DNA from: Bacillota bacterium
GTDB taxonomy: Bacteria; Bacillota; Bacilli; Alicyclobacillales; SLC66
Assembly (NCBI GenBank): GCA_021828865.1
Contig: JAJZCW010000026.1
Coordinates: 1-46,246, forward strand
DNA length: 46,246 bases
Reading direction: 5' to 3'
This document shows, piece by piece, positions 35,071 through 44,232 of this stretch; position 1 is the first letter of the stretch; each line of letters opens with the position of its first letter. A program made the position numbers and the translations under genes. The notes under the pieces were generated by a model that saw only the letters and a program-made list of their open reading frames with translations, was not told the DNA's origin and searched no databases.

Positions 35071-37476
35071 ATGGACAAAAGGGAATGGCAAATGGAACAG
35101 GAAAGACTGAACCATGTGATAGAACAACTCAAAGCAAGAATCATGGAAATGGAGCCTAAAGTGAGCGATCTTAATGAACAGGTAACGGACATTCGCAGGC
35201 ACTTTTGGGAAGACGTTACAGTGAACACCGGCACTCATGAAGACTTTGAAGAGACCTTTTACTCGATTAATCAGCAAGCGGCGGTGTTGGCCGAACGGGA
35301 ACGAACACACGCGCTACAGAGGCAACAGTGGAAGAAATTGACCCGACTTCTCCCATCTCCTTATTTTGGGCGAATTGATTTTCAGGAGGATGGCCTGAAC
35401 TTCAGTGAGCAGGTCTATATTGGCATTTCGTCATTTCTGGATGATGGGGGACATTTTCTGATCTATGATTGGCGCAGTCCCATCGCGAGCATGTATTACG
35501 ATCATTCCCCTGGCGAGGCCTTCTATGACGCACCGTCTGGACGGATCAAAGGGAAAATGGAATTAAAGCGACAATATCAGATTCAGGGCGGCAAGATTCA
35601 AAATATGTTTGATGCGAACCTGACGATTGGGGATGAATTGTTGCAACAAGTGCTCGGTAAAGGCGCAGATTCCCAAATGAAAAGCATTGTCGCCACCATA
35701 CAAAAAGAACAAAACGCGATTATTCGTGATGATAAAAAAAAGATGCTGATTGTGCAAGGCGCTGCCGGTAGCGGCAAAACCTCTGCTGCGTTGCAGCGAG
35801 TAGCCTACTTACTGTACAAACACCGCGATTCACTAACTGCCGACCAAGTCCTTCTTTTCTCGCCCAATCCGATTTTTAACAGCTATGTATCGACCGTTTT
35901 GCCCGAGCTTGGAGAGGAGAACATGCAGCAGACTACTTTTCAGGAATATCTCGAAAGTGGTTTGGGAGCGGCTTTTCAGCTTGAGGATCCATTCGATCAG
36001 ATCGAATATGTATTGACTGCCCGATCTGCACCTGAGTACGATGCCCGCCTTCAAGGGATCAACTATAAAGCGTCGAAGGGGTTCCTCAATGCCATTAACC
36101 ATTATGCGATGTGGTTGAGGGATAAAGGCATGAGGTTCAATCACATTCGGTTTCAAAGCCGCATTTTGATTTCCTCGGAACAAATGAAAGCTCAATTTTA
36201 CAGTTACTCATCTTCTTTGTCCCTAAGTGATCGTATCGTCCTCTTGCAAAAATGGTTGGCTAACGAGCTTGCTGAACGGGAAATTGAGGAGATGGAAGCA
36301 AAGTGGGTAGATGAAGAATTGAATTACCTGGACAATGACGAGTATGCAGAGGTCTTCAGCCAACTGCACAAGGAGCGGGAACTCTTTGACATCGCTGAAC
36401 AATATGCTGAAATTCATGCGAAACTTCATAAACAGCAACGCGGGGATGAAAGTGACATTCACTTCGCCGAACAAGAAGAACAACTGCTTCGTCAAAAAAT
36501 CGTCCATGAACGGTTCAAGCCACTGAGGAGAAACGTAAAAAAACGGAGGTTTGTTGATGTCAGAGGGATGTACGCGCAGTTGTTCAGCGAGGAATCTAGA
36601 TTTCGGGAGATGACTGGTGAAGCGGATGTCCCATCGCGCTGGATGGAAATTGGCGAGATAACCAAAGAACGGCTTCGCAAGCGCGAACTTTTCTATGAAG
36701 ATGCGACACCTTATTTGTATTTAAAAGAAATGATCGAAGGTGTTCAGACCAATGCAAAGATAAAGTATGTCTTTGTAGATGAGGGGCAGGATTATTCGCT
36801 GTTTCAATATGAGTATCTCAAGAAATTGTTTCCTAGCGCTAGAATGACAGTGCTTGGTGATTTCAGACAGGCCATTTTCGCGCAGACTACTAATTTGCAC
36901 GATGCTGACTCGCCTTTATTTCATCTATATGGTGAGGAGGAAACAAGCGCGGTCCGTCTGATGAGAAGTTATCGATCCACGAAAGAAATTGTGGGTTTTA
37001 CCAAAAGCCTCCTGCCTGATGGGGATGATATCATTCCTTTTAAAAGAAGTGGTGAGAAGCCTCTTCTTGTGGCACTAGAAAGTAGGGTAGCGCGGGATTC
37101 ACGATTGTGGCAAGACATCAATTCCCTTAAAGCAGAAGGGTTCCATTCCATCGCCGTCATCACAAAGACCGCCGCAGAAAGCCGGGAAGCGTTTGATTCG
37201 TTGAGGTCAAAGGGTGATATCAACCTTCAACTGATTACGAAAGAGACGCTAACCTACGAGACAGGTGTGATGCTGATTCCCGTATATCTCGCAAAAGGGG
37301 TTGAGTTCGACGCGGTGATCATTTATGACGCGTCCTCCCAAGTTTACCGCCAGGATAACGAGCGTAAGCTTCTTTATACCGCATGTACGCGAGCCATGCA
37401 TCGACTCGTGCTTTACTCAGTGCAGGAATGGTCACCTTTTGTGAAGCTATTCGATCGTAAATCGCTGTATGAGTAA
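35071..37476 (+). CDS. helD: HelD-type superfamily 1 helicase
   Basis: This 801-residue protein has an N-terminal coiled-coil arm (about 1-100), as in HelD proteins that insert into RNA polymerase channels and recycle stalled enzyme. Walker A GAAGSGKT is at 230-237. The Walker B-like YVFVDEGQDYS lies near residue 570, followed by LGDFRQAIF and a C-terminal 2A domain (LRSYRST-like LMRSYRST, then AKGVEFDAVIIYDAS and LYTACTRAMHRL). All seven helicase motif regions appear present. The ATG at 35071 has GGAGGAG about 10 bases upstream. It is transcribed alone from a good sigma-A promoter. Confidence 0.93.
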   Translation: MDKREWQMEQERLNHVIEQLKARIMEMEPKVSDLNEQVTDIRRHFWEDVTVNTGTHEDFEETFYSINQQAAVLAERERTHALQRQQWKKLTRLLPSPYFGRIDFQEDGLNFSEQVYIGISSFLDDGGHFLIYDWRSPIASMYYDHSPGEAFYDAPSGRIKGKMELKRQYQIQGGKIQNMFDANLTIGDELLQQVLGKGADSQMKSIVATIQKEQNAIIRDDKKKMLIVQGAAGSGKTSAALQRVAYLLYKHRDSLTADQVLLFSPNPIFNSYVSTVLPELGEENMQQTTFQEYLESGLGAAFQLEDPFDQIEYVLTARSAPEYDARLQGINYKASKGFLNAINHYAMWLRDKGMRFNHIRFQSRILISSEQMKAQFYSYSSSLSLSDRIVLLQKWLANELAEREIEEMEAKWVDEELNYLDNDEYAEVFSQLHKERELFDIAEQYAEIHAKLHKQQRGDESDIHFAEQEEQLLRQKIVHERFKPLRRNVKKRRFVDVRGMYAQLFSEESRFREMTGEADVPSRWMEIGEITKERLRKRELFYEDATPYLYLKEMIEGVQTNAKIKYVFVDEGQDYSLFQYEYLKKLFPSARMTVLGDFRQAIFAQTTNLHDADSPLFHLYGEEETSAVRLMRSYRSTKEIVGFTKSLLPDGDDIIPFKRSGEKPLLVALESRVARDSRLWQDINSLKAEGFHSIAVITKTAAESREAFDSLRSKGDINLQLITKETLTYETGVMLIPVYLAKGVEFDAVIIYDASSQVYRQDNERKLLYTACTRAMHRLVLYSVQEWSPFVKLFDRKSLYE

Positions 37477-37534
37477 TTCTGGCTGAATTGCATATCCTTA
37501 GTACGTCATCAATGGCGTTCATCACTAACGAAGG

Positions 37535-38308
37535 ATGGAGTTTGTGCAGTTGAATGGAATTAAGTTCAAAAAGACATTTGTGGCAATCATCGTTGTTTTT
37601 TGGAGTATTCCTATCGGTATCACAAGGGCCTCATCCGACTCACCAATTGATTCCCCGAATCTTCACCAATCAGTGAAAGATGTTGCTGAAACTGTTCTGA
37701 TAAGCAAAATTTCGACACATAAAAAAGTGGTGGCATTGACCTTTGATGATGGGCCAAGTGCCAAATTTACTCCTGTCATTATGGATGTGTTATTGAAAAA
37801 CAAGATGAAAGCCACGTTCTTTGTGATTGGCTACAGGGCTGAAAGGTTTCCTGAGTTGATCGCAATGGAAATCAATCATCATTTCCAGGTAGCCAATCAT
37901 TCTTTTCAGCATCAAATCATGACCGGTAATTCACAATCAGATATATTCAAAGAAATGATGAACGCGCAGCATGCCATAGAATCAGCAGCAGGGCACAAAC
38001 CCCAACCCCGGATGTTCCGACCTCCTCGGGGGCGGCTCAACGAAAAAATAGTAAAGGTGGCCAACCAACAACATTACAAAATAATCATGTGGAGCATCGA
38101 TTCACGAGATTGGGAAAATCCAGGTGTGGGAAAAATCGTGAAACGCGTTTTGTCGCAGGTGAAAAACGGGGATATTATTTTATTCCACGATCAGGGTGGA
38201 AGTCGTATGCAGACGGTAGAATCTTTAAAAGTCATCATTCCTGCATTGAAGAAAAGGGGGTTCGAATTGGTCACTGTATCTGAGCTCGTCAACTATGCTG
38301 ACAAATAA
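37535..38308 (+). CDS. polysaccharide deacetylase (NodB domain), exported
   Basis: This 257-residue protein of carbohydrate esterase family 4 has an N-terminal hydrophobic segment (TFVAIIVVFWSIPIGI), either a signal peptide or an anchor. The NodB motifs are complete: TFDDGPS (catalytic Asp and metal-binding Asp), the metal-binding histidine pair in NHSFQH, FRPPRG, MWSIDSRDW and ILFHD. It probably deacetylates peptidoglycan or another N-acetylglucosamine polymer outside the cell, like PdaA/PgdA. The start is uncertain: ATG 37535, GTG 37544 and TTG 37550 are all in frame, and the last has GGAG 9 bases upstream. A terminator follows. Confidence 0.88.
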   Translation: MEFVQLNGIKFKKTFVAIIVVFWSIPIGITRASSDSPIDSPNLHQSVKDVAETVLISKISTHKKVVALTFDDGPSAKFTPVIMDVLLKNKMKATFFVIGYRAERFPELIAMEINHHFQVANHSFQHQIMTGNSQSDIFKEMMNAQHAIESAAGHKPQPRMFRPPRGRLNEKIVKVANQQHYKIIMWSIDSRDWENPGVGKIVKRVLSQVKNGDIILFHDQGGSRMQTVESLKVIIPALKKRGFELVTVSELVNYADK

Positions 38309-38322
38309 CATGAAAGTCAACC

Positions 38323-38353
38323 AAAAGGGCATTCCATAAGGATTACCCTTTTT
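38323..38353 (+). terminator. intrinsic terminator after the polysaccharide deacetylase
   Basis: AAAAGGG and CCCTTTTT pair, with an inner TCC/GGA pairing, followed by a T-run. Confidence 0.75.
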
Positions 38354-38435
38354 GCTTAGCGCTTTATTGTATTTGTACAGATAATCAATCGTGCTTTCTA
38401 GTCTTTGTATATAATAGGTATAGTCATAGTTTTTC

Positions 38436-38470
38436 CTTGATCTGCAAGTTGATCAAGTGATATAAATCAC
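38436..38470. repeat. clustered inverted repeats upstream of the EamA operon
   Basis: CTTGATC (38436-38442) pairs with GATCAAG (38451-38457), followed immediately by GTGAT and ATCAC (38457-38461 and 38466-38470). They lie 36-70 bases before the TTG start and could be operator sites or leader hairpins. No clear -35/-10 pair was found nearby, although TATAAT occurs at 38410-38415. Confidence 0.45.
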
Positions 38471-38506
38471 TAACGAAATAGTGAATGTTAGATATGAGGG
38501 ATTCAT

Positions 38507-39403
38507 TTGCGCTGGTTGGCTGTGTTGGCTTTGGTACTTGTCAGTGCATTTTGGGGCGGGCATTCTGTCATCGGAAAAATAACAGAACAACAGATGTCTC
38601 CGTTAGCTCTGACGGTATGGCGTTTTACATTTGGCGGATTATTGTACCTTCCGCTATGGTATCGGCTCATTCGTAGTAAAGTGTGGACATGGAAATTGTT
38701 TTGGCAAGTTGCTTTCACCGGACTTTTATGGGCGGTGCTCTATCCACTTTTTTATTACAAAGCGCTCGTGTATTTATCGCCTGTACAAGGGTTGCTGCTC
38801 ATTAACACTTCGCCGCTTTTTGTCATACTTCTGAGCAGGTTGATATTGAAAGAACGGATTCATGCCATGCAACTGATCGGCATCTTATTGGCGTTTGGCG
38901 GGATTGTATGGATGACGGTGGGGCAATGGGGCCATGCCACATCACTATTAGGTATTACGCTTACGCTTATTGCTTCCCTATCCTTTGCCGGTTATACCGT
39001 GTCATCAAGAGCTCTGACGAAGCTCTCCCTATATGATCTGCTCGCGGCCATCTCACTTTGGGGTGCCATTGATTCGTGGATTATTGCACTCGTTTCCGGT
39101 AAGGAGAATCAAGTTTGGCATGCGCTCGGCCACTTGAATCAAGCAGGATGGCTGGAATTGCTCTATATTGTCCTCATCGTGAATACCATCGCCTATGTGC
39201 TTTATCTTTATGGGTTGCGACGTTTATCGACACCTGTTTCCTCTGCGCTGACGTTTTACCCGCAGGCACTTTTTGCCGCATTGCTTCAATGGGTTTGGTT
39301 TGGCGATGTTCCTTCAGAAACGGTGGTTGTCAGTGCTGTTTTTATTTTAGGTGGGGTGTTATTAATGAATTTACGCTTCAAAAGGAGAGGGAATTTTCAA
39401 TGA
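38507..39403 (+). CDS. EamA/DMT-family transporter
   Basis: This 298-residue protein has ten membrane helices and two EamA repeats (WGGHSVIGKITEQQMSPLALT in the first, TLIASLSFAGYTVSSRAL at the start of the second). Family members export amino acids or metabolites. The substrate is unknown. The start is TTG 38507 after GAGGG. Its stop overlaps the start of the next gene (ATGA), so it is translationally coupled to an ABC ATPase. Confidence 0.87.
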   Translation: MRWLAVLALVLVSAFWGGHSVIGKITEQQMSPLALTVWRFTFGGLLYLPLWYRLIRSKVWTWKLFWQVAFTGLLWAVLYPLFYYKALVYLSPVQGLLLINTSPLFVILLSRLILKERIHAMQLIGILLAFGGIVWMTVGQWGHATSLLGITLTLIASLSFAGYTVSSRALTKLSLYDLLAAISLWGAIDSWIIALVSGKENQVWHALGHLNQAGWLELLYIVLIVNTIAYVLYLYGLRRLSTPVSSALTFYPQALFAALLQWVWFGDVPSETVVVSAVFILGGVLLMNLRFKRRGNFQ

Positions 39404-40185
39404 GACCGGAAGATGTGGCTATTTCCATGAGAAGTTTGAAAATGCTCTATGGCAGTAAGCTGGTATTAAAGGGAATTGATCTTGAGGTATACCGTAGTCA
39501 AATTATAGGATACATTGGCCCAAATGGGGCAGGAAAATCCACCACCATCAAGGCGATACTTGGCCTTATTACCGGTTATATAGGAGAAATCCGCGTCTTT
39601 GGAAGAAATATTGCGGATGGGGATGTGGGCTATAAACGTCAGATTGGTTATGTTCCGGAAACGGCAGAGATTTATGACGCTCTGACGCCCCGTGAGTATT
39701 TGACGTTTGTCGCCGGTCTGTATGGGATAAGTGAAGGACAAGCTGATCGCAAAGCAAAGGCGCTGATGGATCTTTTTGACCTAAGGGATGCCTACCACGC
39801 CAGAATTTCTTCTTTTTCAAAAGGAATGAGGCAAAAAGTGATGCTGATCTCCAGTTTGCTGCATAACCCAGATATTCTCATTTTGGATGAACCGTTAAGT
39901 GGACTCGATGCGAATAGTGTGATGGTGGTCAAGGACATTTTGAGTGAACTTGTGGCACAGGGAAAAACGATTTTTTATTCATCACACATCATGGAAGTAG
40001 TGGAGAAGATCAGCAACCGCATTGTTCTCTTGCGAGATGGTCAAATCGTGGCCGATGGCAGTATGGAGGATTTAAAAGGACAATCTAACGAGTCTTCTCT
40101 TGAAGCGATTTTCAATGACATCACTGGCTTTCATGAGCATAAGGGGATTGCCGAACAATTTGTTTCCATCATACAAGAGGTGTGA
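39400..40185 (+). CDS. ABC-2 type transporter ATP-binding protein
   Basis: This 261-residue ATPase has Walker A GPNGAGKST at 40-48, signature SFSKGMRQK, Walker B LILDEPLSGLD and switch His in YSSHIMEV. It resembles EcsA/YhaQ-like exporters of the ABC-2 class. AAGGAGAGG precedes the ATG at 39400, which overlaps the EamA stop. It works with the membrane protein encoded 2 bases downstream. Confidence 0.92.
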   Translation: MRPEDVAISMRSLKMLYGSKLVLKGIDLEVYRSQIIGYIGPNGAGKSTTIKAILGLITGYIGEIRVFGRNIADGDVGYKRQIGYVPETAEIYDALTPREYLTFVAGLYGISEGQADRKAKALMDLFDLRDAYHARISSFSKGMRQKVMLISSLLHNPDILILDEPLSGLDANSVMVVKDILSELVAQGKTIFYSSHIMEVVEKISNRIVLLRDGQIVADGSMEDLKGQSNESSLEAIFNDITGFHEHKGIAEQFVSIIQEV

Positions 40186-40187
40186 CG

Positions 40188-41843
40188 ATGAAAGAGTTTG
40201 CTTTCTTAAAAATGCTTGATCGCTTCAGGAAAGTATTTGAATCATTTGGTTGTGATTATCCGGTCATGAGAAAAATCATCCAGGTCAAGCTGACGATGGA
40301 CGGGCGCAGGGTGCCGACGATCATGAACAGGGCACGCGCCAGAAAGCAAAGCGATTCTAGTGACAGCAACGCTTTTTTGAGGTCGTTATGGACCTATCTG
40401 ATCATGGGGCTAATCCTCGTTCCTATTGTACTCATCAATCAAAATGCGATGTTTTCGATGAGCATTGCCACTGGGATTCTCATGTTTTTGGTGATGACAT
40501 CCATGATTTCGGACTTTTCTGCAGTACTCTTGGACATCAGGGATCGATTCATCATTGTCACTAAACCAATAGATAAGCGAACCATCAATTTTGCGAGGAC
40601 ACTCCATATCATTTATTACCTAATGCTGTTGACAGGAGCGCTGGCGGGGCCATCGCTCATCGCTGCCCTGTACGCTCATGGCCTCTTGTTTTTTCTCGTT
40701 TATGTGCTTGAAGTGGTGCTTCTCGATCTGTTGATTCTGGTCATCACTGCACTTTTATACCTGTTGATTCTTCGCTTTTTTGATGGTGAGCGGTTGAAAG
40801 ACGTGATCAATTATTTTCAAATCATTCTCTCTTTCGCAGTGGTCATCGGCTATCAATTGGTAGGGCGATCGTTTTCGCTGATCAATATGCATATTGAATT
40901 TCACGAAGCCTCCTGGCAATGGTTTGTTCCTCCCTTTTGGTTCGGCGCTGCATTTCAGTGGTTGGAGTCAGGGAAGGCTACCGCTCAAACGATGGGGATG
41001 GCGCTTGTCGCATTGGTAATACCGCTTGGGTTGTTTTTTCTCTATATACGCTTGATGCCGTCTTTTGAAAAGCAGTTGCAAAAGCTGTCAGCAGAATCCT
41101 CAAGGACCACTTCAAAACGTTATGGATGGATGACGTTGCTGATGAAATTGTTTACTTCCCGCAATCAGGAGCGTCATTTTTTCAAATTTGCTTTTTTAAT
41201 GATGGCGCGGGAGCGGGATTTCAAGCTGAAAGTGTATCCATCGCTTGGATTTTCTGCGATTATTCCGTTCATCGTGATTTTAAGTCCGGTGTGGTCACAG
41301 GGAATACAGGTATTGTCTCACGGAAAATGGTACCTGTGGATCTACATGAGTGGACTTGTCATTCCCACTGTGATATTGATGTTAAGAAATTCCACTCAAT
41401 ACGGCGGATCTTGGGTGTATCTCGCCACTCCCATTAAAGAGTATTCTGCCATATACAAAGGCACGATCAAGGCGGCGCTGATGAGACTGTATCTGCCTGT
41501 TTTCCTGCTGCAGAGCATTGTGTTTTTCATCCTTTTTGGCTGGCAGATCATTCCCGATCTGATCGTTGTTTTTCTCAGCATGTGGCTGTACGCTGTGATC
41601 ACGTTTCGTATTAGCCGCAAGGCATTGCCATTTTCTGAACCGTACAATTTGACCCAGCAAGCGGATCGCTGGACAATTTTGCCGCTGCTTTTTTTGATTC
41701 TGGTATTTGCCTTGGTACATTTCCTCTTTACGTTCATTCCTTATGGCGTTGACGTTTATGCGCTGGTCTTGCTTGGCGTTAATTGGTTGGTATGGAAGTA
41801 TAGCTTTCGCATGAATGCGAACAGTTTTCGTTTTAATCAATGA
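40188..41843 (+). CDS. ABC exporter membrane subunit
   Basis: This 551-residue membrane protein has about 12 hydrophobic segments in two blocks (about 70-300 and 370-545), separated by a hydrophilic, basic stretch. I do not recognise a named family beyond large ABC-2-like permeases. It has an N-terminal cytosolic basic region (DGRRVPTIMNRARARKQ). The ATG at 40188 is 5 bases after GAGGTG. A GTG at 40182 is also in frame. It sits directly downstream of the ATPase gene, so the two form one transporter. Substrate unknown. Confidence 0.82.
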   Translation: MKEFAFLKMLDRFRKVFESFGCDYPVMRKIIQVKLTMDGRRVPTIMNRARARKQSDSSDSNAFLRSLWTYLIMGLILVPIVLINQNAMFSMSIATGILMFLVMTSMISDFSAVLLDIRDRFIIVTKPIDKRTINFARTLHIIYYLMLLTGALAGPSLIAALYAHGLLFFLVYVLEVVLLDLLILVITALLYLLILRFFDGERLKDVINYFQIILSFAVVIGYQLVGRSFSLINMHIEFHEASWQWFVPPFWFGAAFQWLESGKATAQTMGMALVALVIPLGLFFLYIRLMPSFEKQLQKLSAESSRTTSKRYGWMTLLMKLFTSRNQERHFFKFAFLMMARERDFKLKVYPSLGFSAIIPFIVILSPVWSQGIQVLSHGKWYLWIYMSGLVIPTVILMLRNSTQYGGSWVYLATPIKEYSAIYKGTIKAALMRLYLPVFLLQSIVFFILFGWQIIPDLIVVFLSMWLYAVITFRISRKALPFSEPYNLTQQADRWTILPLLFLILVFALVHFLFTFIPYGVDVYALVLLGVNWLVWKYSFRMNANSFRFNQ

Positions 41844-41862
41844 TTTGAAGAGGGGAAAAAAG

Positions 41863-42639
41863 TTGGTGGAAACGGCACTGATTACGGGGGCATCGGGAGG
41901 CATCGGGTATGAACTTGCTAAGCAATTTGCAAGTCATCACTATCACCTGGTACTGGTGGCCCGAAGTGAAGGCACACTTTTGGATGTAAAAGTGGAACTG
42001 GAAAGGTTGTATGAGATAAAGGTCAAGACGATCGCAATGGATTTGATGCCTCCTGACGCCGCCAACTTACTTTGGGAGCAATTGGAGGATTCGGGCACGG
42101 GCATTCATGTGCTCGTCAATAATGCGGGATATGGGGCATATGGTCCATTTGCCAAGAAGGAACAAGAAGCACTATTAGGCATGGTGGATTTGAATATTCG
42201 CGCATTGACCCAATTGACGCGCTTGGCACTCCCCGCCATGATCGAGCGGGGATCAGGTAAAATCCTCAACGTGGCATCGACTGCCGCCTTTCAACCGGGG
42301 CCAATGATGGCGGTGTATTACGCAACAAAGGCTTATGTGCTGTCCTTTACAGAGGCCATCGCAAATGAAGTGAGAGATCAGGGAATCACCGTTTCTGCGC
42401 TTTGTCCTGGCCCCACGCACACTGGCTTTGGAAAAAGAGCCAGCTTCCATTCCTCGCTACTTTTTGACCGCTTTGGAATGGATGCAGAAGCAGTGGCAAG
42501 AATTGGCTACGAGGGAATGATGAGAGGGCAAACGATGGTGATTCCAGGGATAAAAAACCGCCTGATGACGCAATCAATCCGGTGGTTGCCACGTAAACTG
42601 GTGACAGACATTGTTCGAAAATTGCAGGAGCAACGCTGA
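41863..42639 (+). CDS. SDR-family dehydrogenase (DltE/YqjQ-like)
   Basis: This 258-residue short-chain dehydrogenase/reductase has TGASGGIG as cofactor loop, NNAGYGAYGPF after the fourth strand, the catalytic serine in LNVASTAAFQPGP and an intact YxxxK in YYATKAY. The C-terminal CPGPTHTGF is also typical. The start is TTG 41863, 7 bases after AGAGGGG. GTG 41866 is an alternative. It is the last gene of the EamA-ABC-ABC-SDR operon (19-base gap). Substrate unknown. Confidence 0.9.
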   Translation: MVETALITGASGGIGYELAKQFASHHYHLVLVARSEGTLLDVKVELERLYEIKVKTIAMDLMPPDAANLLWEQLEDSGTGIHVLVNNAGYGAYGPFAKKEQEALLGMVDLNIRALTQLTRLALPAMIERGSGKILNVASTAAFQPGPMMAVYYATKAYVLSFTEAIANEVRDQGITVSALCPGPTHTGFGKRASFHSSLLFDRFGMDAEAVARIGYEGMMRGQTMVIPGIKNRLMTQSIRWLPRKLVTDIVRKLQEQR

Positions 42640-42652
42640 TTGCCAACAAAAA

Positions 42653-42678
42653 TAAGGCGGGCATAGGCCCGCTTTTTT
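42653..42678. terminator. bidirectional terminator between SDR and LysM-GH18 genes
   Basis: GCGGGC and GCCCGC pair around ATAG, with TTTTTT on the plus side and an AT-rich run on the minus side. It serves two convergent genes. Confidence 0.88.
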
Positions 42679-42691
42679 CGTCGGATATTCG

Positions 42692-44104
42692 TTATTTTCT
42701 GGAGATGATAAAATTATCCTGTAACAGTGCCCAGTTTTGCGGGAAAGGATAGTCGAGCACCCAATAACTGATGCCGCGAAGGTTAAAGGATTTAGCGAGT
42801 TCAAATTTGGCCTGCGCGCTGCGTGCATCTTCAAACCATACTTCGTGGGATTTGCCCTGTGCATCGGTGTATGGATAGTAGGGGGATTGTGCACTCGCAT
42901 CGTATTGGATCGTGGCGTTGTACTGCAAGGCGCGTGAAATAGCTTCTTGGATGTCGAATGTCTCTGCCTGCATTCCCTTGACGTGAGGAAGTAGCCAGTC
43001 GCGTGCATACACTTGAAATCCCATCATTATTTTATTTTTGGGGATGACAGATACCGCGTACTCCAATACTTTTCGGATTTGTCCAATGGGTGAAATAGCT
43101 TGCGGAGGGCCAAAACGGTACCCCCATTCATAGGTCATGAGCACGACGAAGTCCATGAGTCTCCCATGAACTGGATAATCGTGAGCCTCATAAAGCAATC
43201 CTTTTTGATCGGCACTGGTTTTTGGCGCTAGCGATGAGGAAATAAAAAATCCTTCCGCATGCAACCTATTGGCTGCTTTTTGAAGAAACTGGTTGTAATT
43301 ATCCTTATCTTGTGGCAGGACATTTTCAAAATCGATGTTCAGTCCACGATAGCCTTTGCTTTTCATCATCGTTACTGTGTTTTGGATGAGTGTATTTTGT
43401 AGTGGATCGCTGCTAAGGATCGTATGAGCGAGTTCCGTCCCTGTTTCTGTCGAGGAAAAATTGGTGATCGCCATCATGGGCAACACGCCATATCGCAAGG
43501 CGGTCTGTACAATGGGGACATCATCAAGGTCTCCAAGTCCTCCATCTGCTTCGATGCGATGGGCAAACGGACTGGCATAGGTCAGGGTATTTTCATGCTC
43601 GCGCAATGTCCTGGCACCCTGGTGACCAAACTGCGTGAGAAACCCGTTCACATCGATGACCGGTTTAGGCGTTTCTGGAATTTTTAACATCTGGCTGACA
43701 AAAATATCGCTAGGGCTACTGAGCTGATTCGCTGTTTGAATGGCTTGAGGCGTTGTGTTATAGCTGGCTGCGATCGTAGTGAGGGTCTCGCCTTCTGCTA
43801 CCTGGTGGTAAAGCAGTGGGATGGTGAGCCGTTGCCCTGCGTAAATGCTGGTGGGGGATTTGAGTTGATTGGTGTCCATGATGGATTTGACCGTCACATC
43901 ATAGCGATTGGCGATGGCTTGCAAGGTATCCCCTGGACGAACGGTATAACGGGGTTGTGCATCCGGAATAAATAGCGCCTCTCCTGAGACGAGTTTGCCA
44001 GGCTCCTCAAGTCCGTTCGCACTGATGATGCGGTTGACGCTGACGCCATATTCCTGCGACAGCTTCCAGAGGTTATCTCCTTTTTGAACGATATGAATGG
44101 GCAT
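42692..44104 (-). CDS. LysM-GH18 spore-cortex type glycosidase (YaaH/SleL-like)
   Basis: This 470-residue protein has three LysM repeats at about 3-47, 51-96 and 99-142 (VQKGDNLWKLSQEYGVSV, VRPGDTLQAIANRYDVTV, VAEGETLTTIAASYNTTP), then a GH18 domain (about 155-470) with the catalytic motif GLNIDFENV (Glu260) and ISYWVLDYPFPQ near the end. The layout equals YaaH/SleL, N-acetylglucosaminidases acting on spore cortex fragments in germination. It has no signal peptide, as in those spore proteins. The ATG at 44102-44104 has GAGG about 12 bases upstream. It indicates a spore former. A 16-bp palindrome lies upstream. Confidence 0.92.
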   Translation of the reverse strand: MPIHIVQKGDNLWKLSQEYGVSVNRIISANGLEEPGKLVSGEALFIPDAQPRYTVRPGDTLQAIANRYDVTVKSIMDTNQLKSPTSIYAGQRLTIPLLYHQVAEGETLTTIAASYNTTPQAIQTANQLSSPSDIFVSQMLKIPETPKPVIDVNGFLTQFGHQGARTLREHENTLTYASPFAHRIEADGGLGDLDDVPIVQTALRYGVLPMMAITNFSSTETGTELAHTILSSDPLQNTLIQNTVTMMKSKGYRGLNIDFENVLPQDKDNYNQFLQKAANRLHAEGFFISSSLAPKTSADQKGLLYEAHDYPVHGRLMDFVVLMTYEWGYRFGPPQAISPIGQIRKVLEYAVSVIPKNKIMMGFQVYARDWLLPHVKGMQAETFDIQEAISRALQYNATIQYDASAQSPYYPYTDAQGKSHEVWFEDARSAQAKFELAKSFNLRGISYWVLDYPFPQNWALLQDNFIISRK

Positions 44105-44152
44105 AAAACAGTGCCTCGCTTTCGATTATCATCAATCCACTATATTCCGCAG

Positions 44153-44168
44153 GTGCCCAATTGGGCAC
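44153..44168. repeat. 16-bp perfect palindrome between divergent genes
   Basis: GTGCCCAATTGGGCAC is a perfect palindrome 49 bp before the LysM-GH18 start and 65 bp before the DinB gene start. It is placed like a shared operator. Confidence 0.5.
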
Positions 44169-44232
44169 AGCAATGAAGTGAGTTGAAATTTTCCCGGTCA
44201 TTCATCAAAATGTAGAAGGAGGAGTGATGACA

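Noticed and set aside
41382..41903. Minus-strand open frame of 173 codons across the ABC permease/SDR junction
   Set aside because: Antisense to two well-supported genes with ribosome-binding sites. Low-complexity Lys/Gln/Asn composition.
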